Positions 4,696 to 5,348 of a stretch of 5,348 bases of DNA are shown here, piece by piece (the stretch's first letter is position 1; every line of letters starts with the position of its first letter). A program made the translations under genes and the position numbers. The DNA is from a bacterium (GTDB lineage Bacteria > Atribacterota > Phoenicimicrobiia > Phoenicimicrobiales > Phoenicimicrobiaceae). Under the pieces are notes generated by a model. It was given only the letters and a program-made list of their open reading frames with translations, had not been told where the DNA came from and did no database searches. The stretch lies in NCBI GenBank assembly GCA_018819665.1, contig JAHJOY010000132.1, forward strand, positions 1 through 5,348, in the 5' to 3' direction.

Positions 4696-5348
4696 ACCTC
4701 CGAAAGATTATTGTCCTCTCTGTCCCACAAAGAAAGGAGGTCTAATTACAGAAGTACCAGCTGAAGATTATGATATAGTAGTTTTTGAAAATAAATTTCC
4801 TTCTTTGCAACAAGACTCACCAGAAGTAACTGAAAAAGACTCTAAATTTTTTAAACATGGTAAAGCTCGGGGAATTTGTGAGGTTGTTCTGTTTACCTCT
4901 GATCATAATGGCATTATGTCAGAAAAACCTTTAAGCCGTTATATTAAGTTGGTAAAAGTATGGAGAGATCGATATCGGGAGTTAGGGGATAAAGATTATA
5001 TCGATTATGTCTTTATCTTTGAAAATAAAGGAGAGGAAGTAGGTGTAACTCTTCATCATCCTCATGGCCAGATATATGCTTACCCTTTTATTCCGCCCGT
5101 TATCGAACAGGAACTGAATTCCAGTAAAGAGTATTTAGAAAAAGAGGGGGAATGTCTCTTCTGTAAGACCTTAAAAGAAGAAAAAGAAGATGGCAGGCGA
5201 ATTATTATTAGTAATGATTCTTTTACCGCACTAGTCCCTTTTTCTGCTTCTTATACTTATGAGGTCCATATTTATGCTAATAAACATCTTTCTTCGTTAA
5301 ATGATTTTTCCGAAAAAGAAGAAATTGATTTAGCGGCAATTTTAAAAA
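4619..5348 (+). CDS. galT: Galactose-1-phosphate uridylyltransferase, C-terminal part outside the window
   Basis: The first 243 codons are visible. The enzyme swaps UMP between UDP-glucose and galactose 1-phosphate in the cytoplasmic Leloir pathway through a uridylyl-histidine intermediate. Visible landmarks are RWNPILKQWIIVATHR at 5-20, Cys32 and Cys35 in CPLC, SDHNG with His96, and LHHPHGQIYAYPF at 145-157. By analogy with E. coli GalT, Cys32, Cys35, His96 and His147 are the zinc ligands and His149 of HPHGQ is the nucleophile. A second CxxC (CLFC) follows near residue 182, and PFSASYTYEVHIYANKH opens the second half of the HIT-fold pair. The N-terminus is about 20 residues shorter before the first CxxC than in E. 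coli, as in short-form GalTs of thermophiles and other anaerobes. The gene overlaps the preceding small gene by 77 bases and probably shares its transcript with DUF4438. No frameshift is seen up to the window edge. Confidence 0.95.
   Translation, partial: MLELRWNPILKQWIIVATHRQNRTYKPPKDYCPLCPTKKGGLITEVPAEDYDIVVFENKFPSLQQDSPEVTEKDSKFFKHGKARGICEVVLFTSDHNGIMSEKPLSRYIKLVKVWRDRYRELGDKDYIDYVFIFENKGEEVGVTLHHPHGQIYAYPFIPPVIEQELNSSKEYLEKEGECLFCKTLKEEKEDGRRIIISNDSFTALVPFSASYTYEVHIYANKHLSSLNDFSEKEEIDLAAILK

Overview
This window is a bacterial chromosome segment with low GC content, genes on both strands and Shine-Dalgarno sequences close to AAGGAGG. No gene is a strict lineage marker. The combination of a long NfeD-type membrane protease, a Clp1/Grc3-like polynucleotide kinase, a DUF4438 protein and a short-form GalT, plus repeat-rich gaps, fits an uncultured or deep-branching anaerobic bacterium such as an Atribacterota/Aerophobota/Thermotogota-like lineage. 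That placement is a low-confidence inference.

Layout: (1) 1-769, minus strand: the first 256 codons of an nfeD-type ClpP-class membrane serine protease, cut by the window edge. (2) 770-1148: a 379-base divergent intergenic region with an nfeD promoter candidate, a heptamer array, a tetranucleotide array and two GTAG-headed palindromes. (3) 1149-2255, plus: a Clp1/Grc3-like polynucleotide 5'-hydroxyl kinase. (4) 2256-2545: a gap made largely of short tandem arrays and palindromes. (5) 2546-3466, plus: a ten-helix EamA-type exporter. (6) 3467-3596: a gap with another palindrome just ahead of the next gene. (7) 3597-4484, plus: a DUF4438 protein of unknown function. (8) 4531-4695, plus: a 54-residue small protein whose end overlaps galT out of frame. 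(9) 4619-5348, plus: galactose-1-phosphate uridylyltransferase, cut by the window edge.

The DUF4438 gene, the small gene and galT are close enough (46-base gap, then a 77-base overlap) to be one transcription unit. The kinase and the exporter each look like single-gene units between repeat-filled gaps. No pathway obviously links all the genes.

The most unusual content is between the genes. At least four arrays each hold four copies of a seven-base unit, with a different unit in each array. Five palindromes begin with GTAG like REP elements, and two of them show compensatory stem changes. I saw no rRNA, tRNA, CRISPR array, transposase gene or convincing intrinsic terminator.
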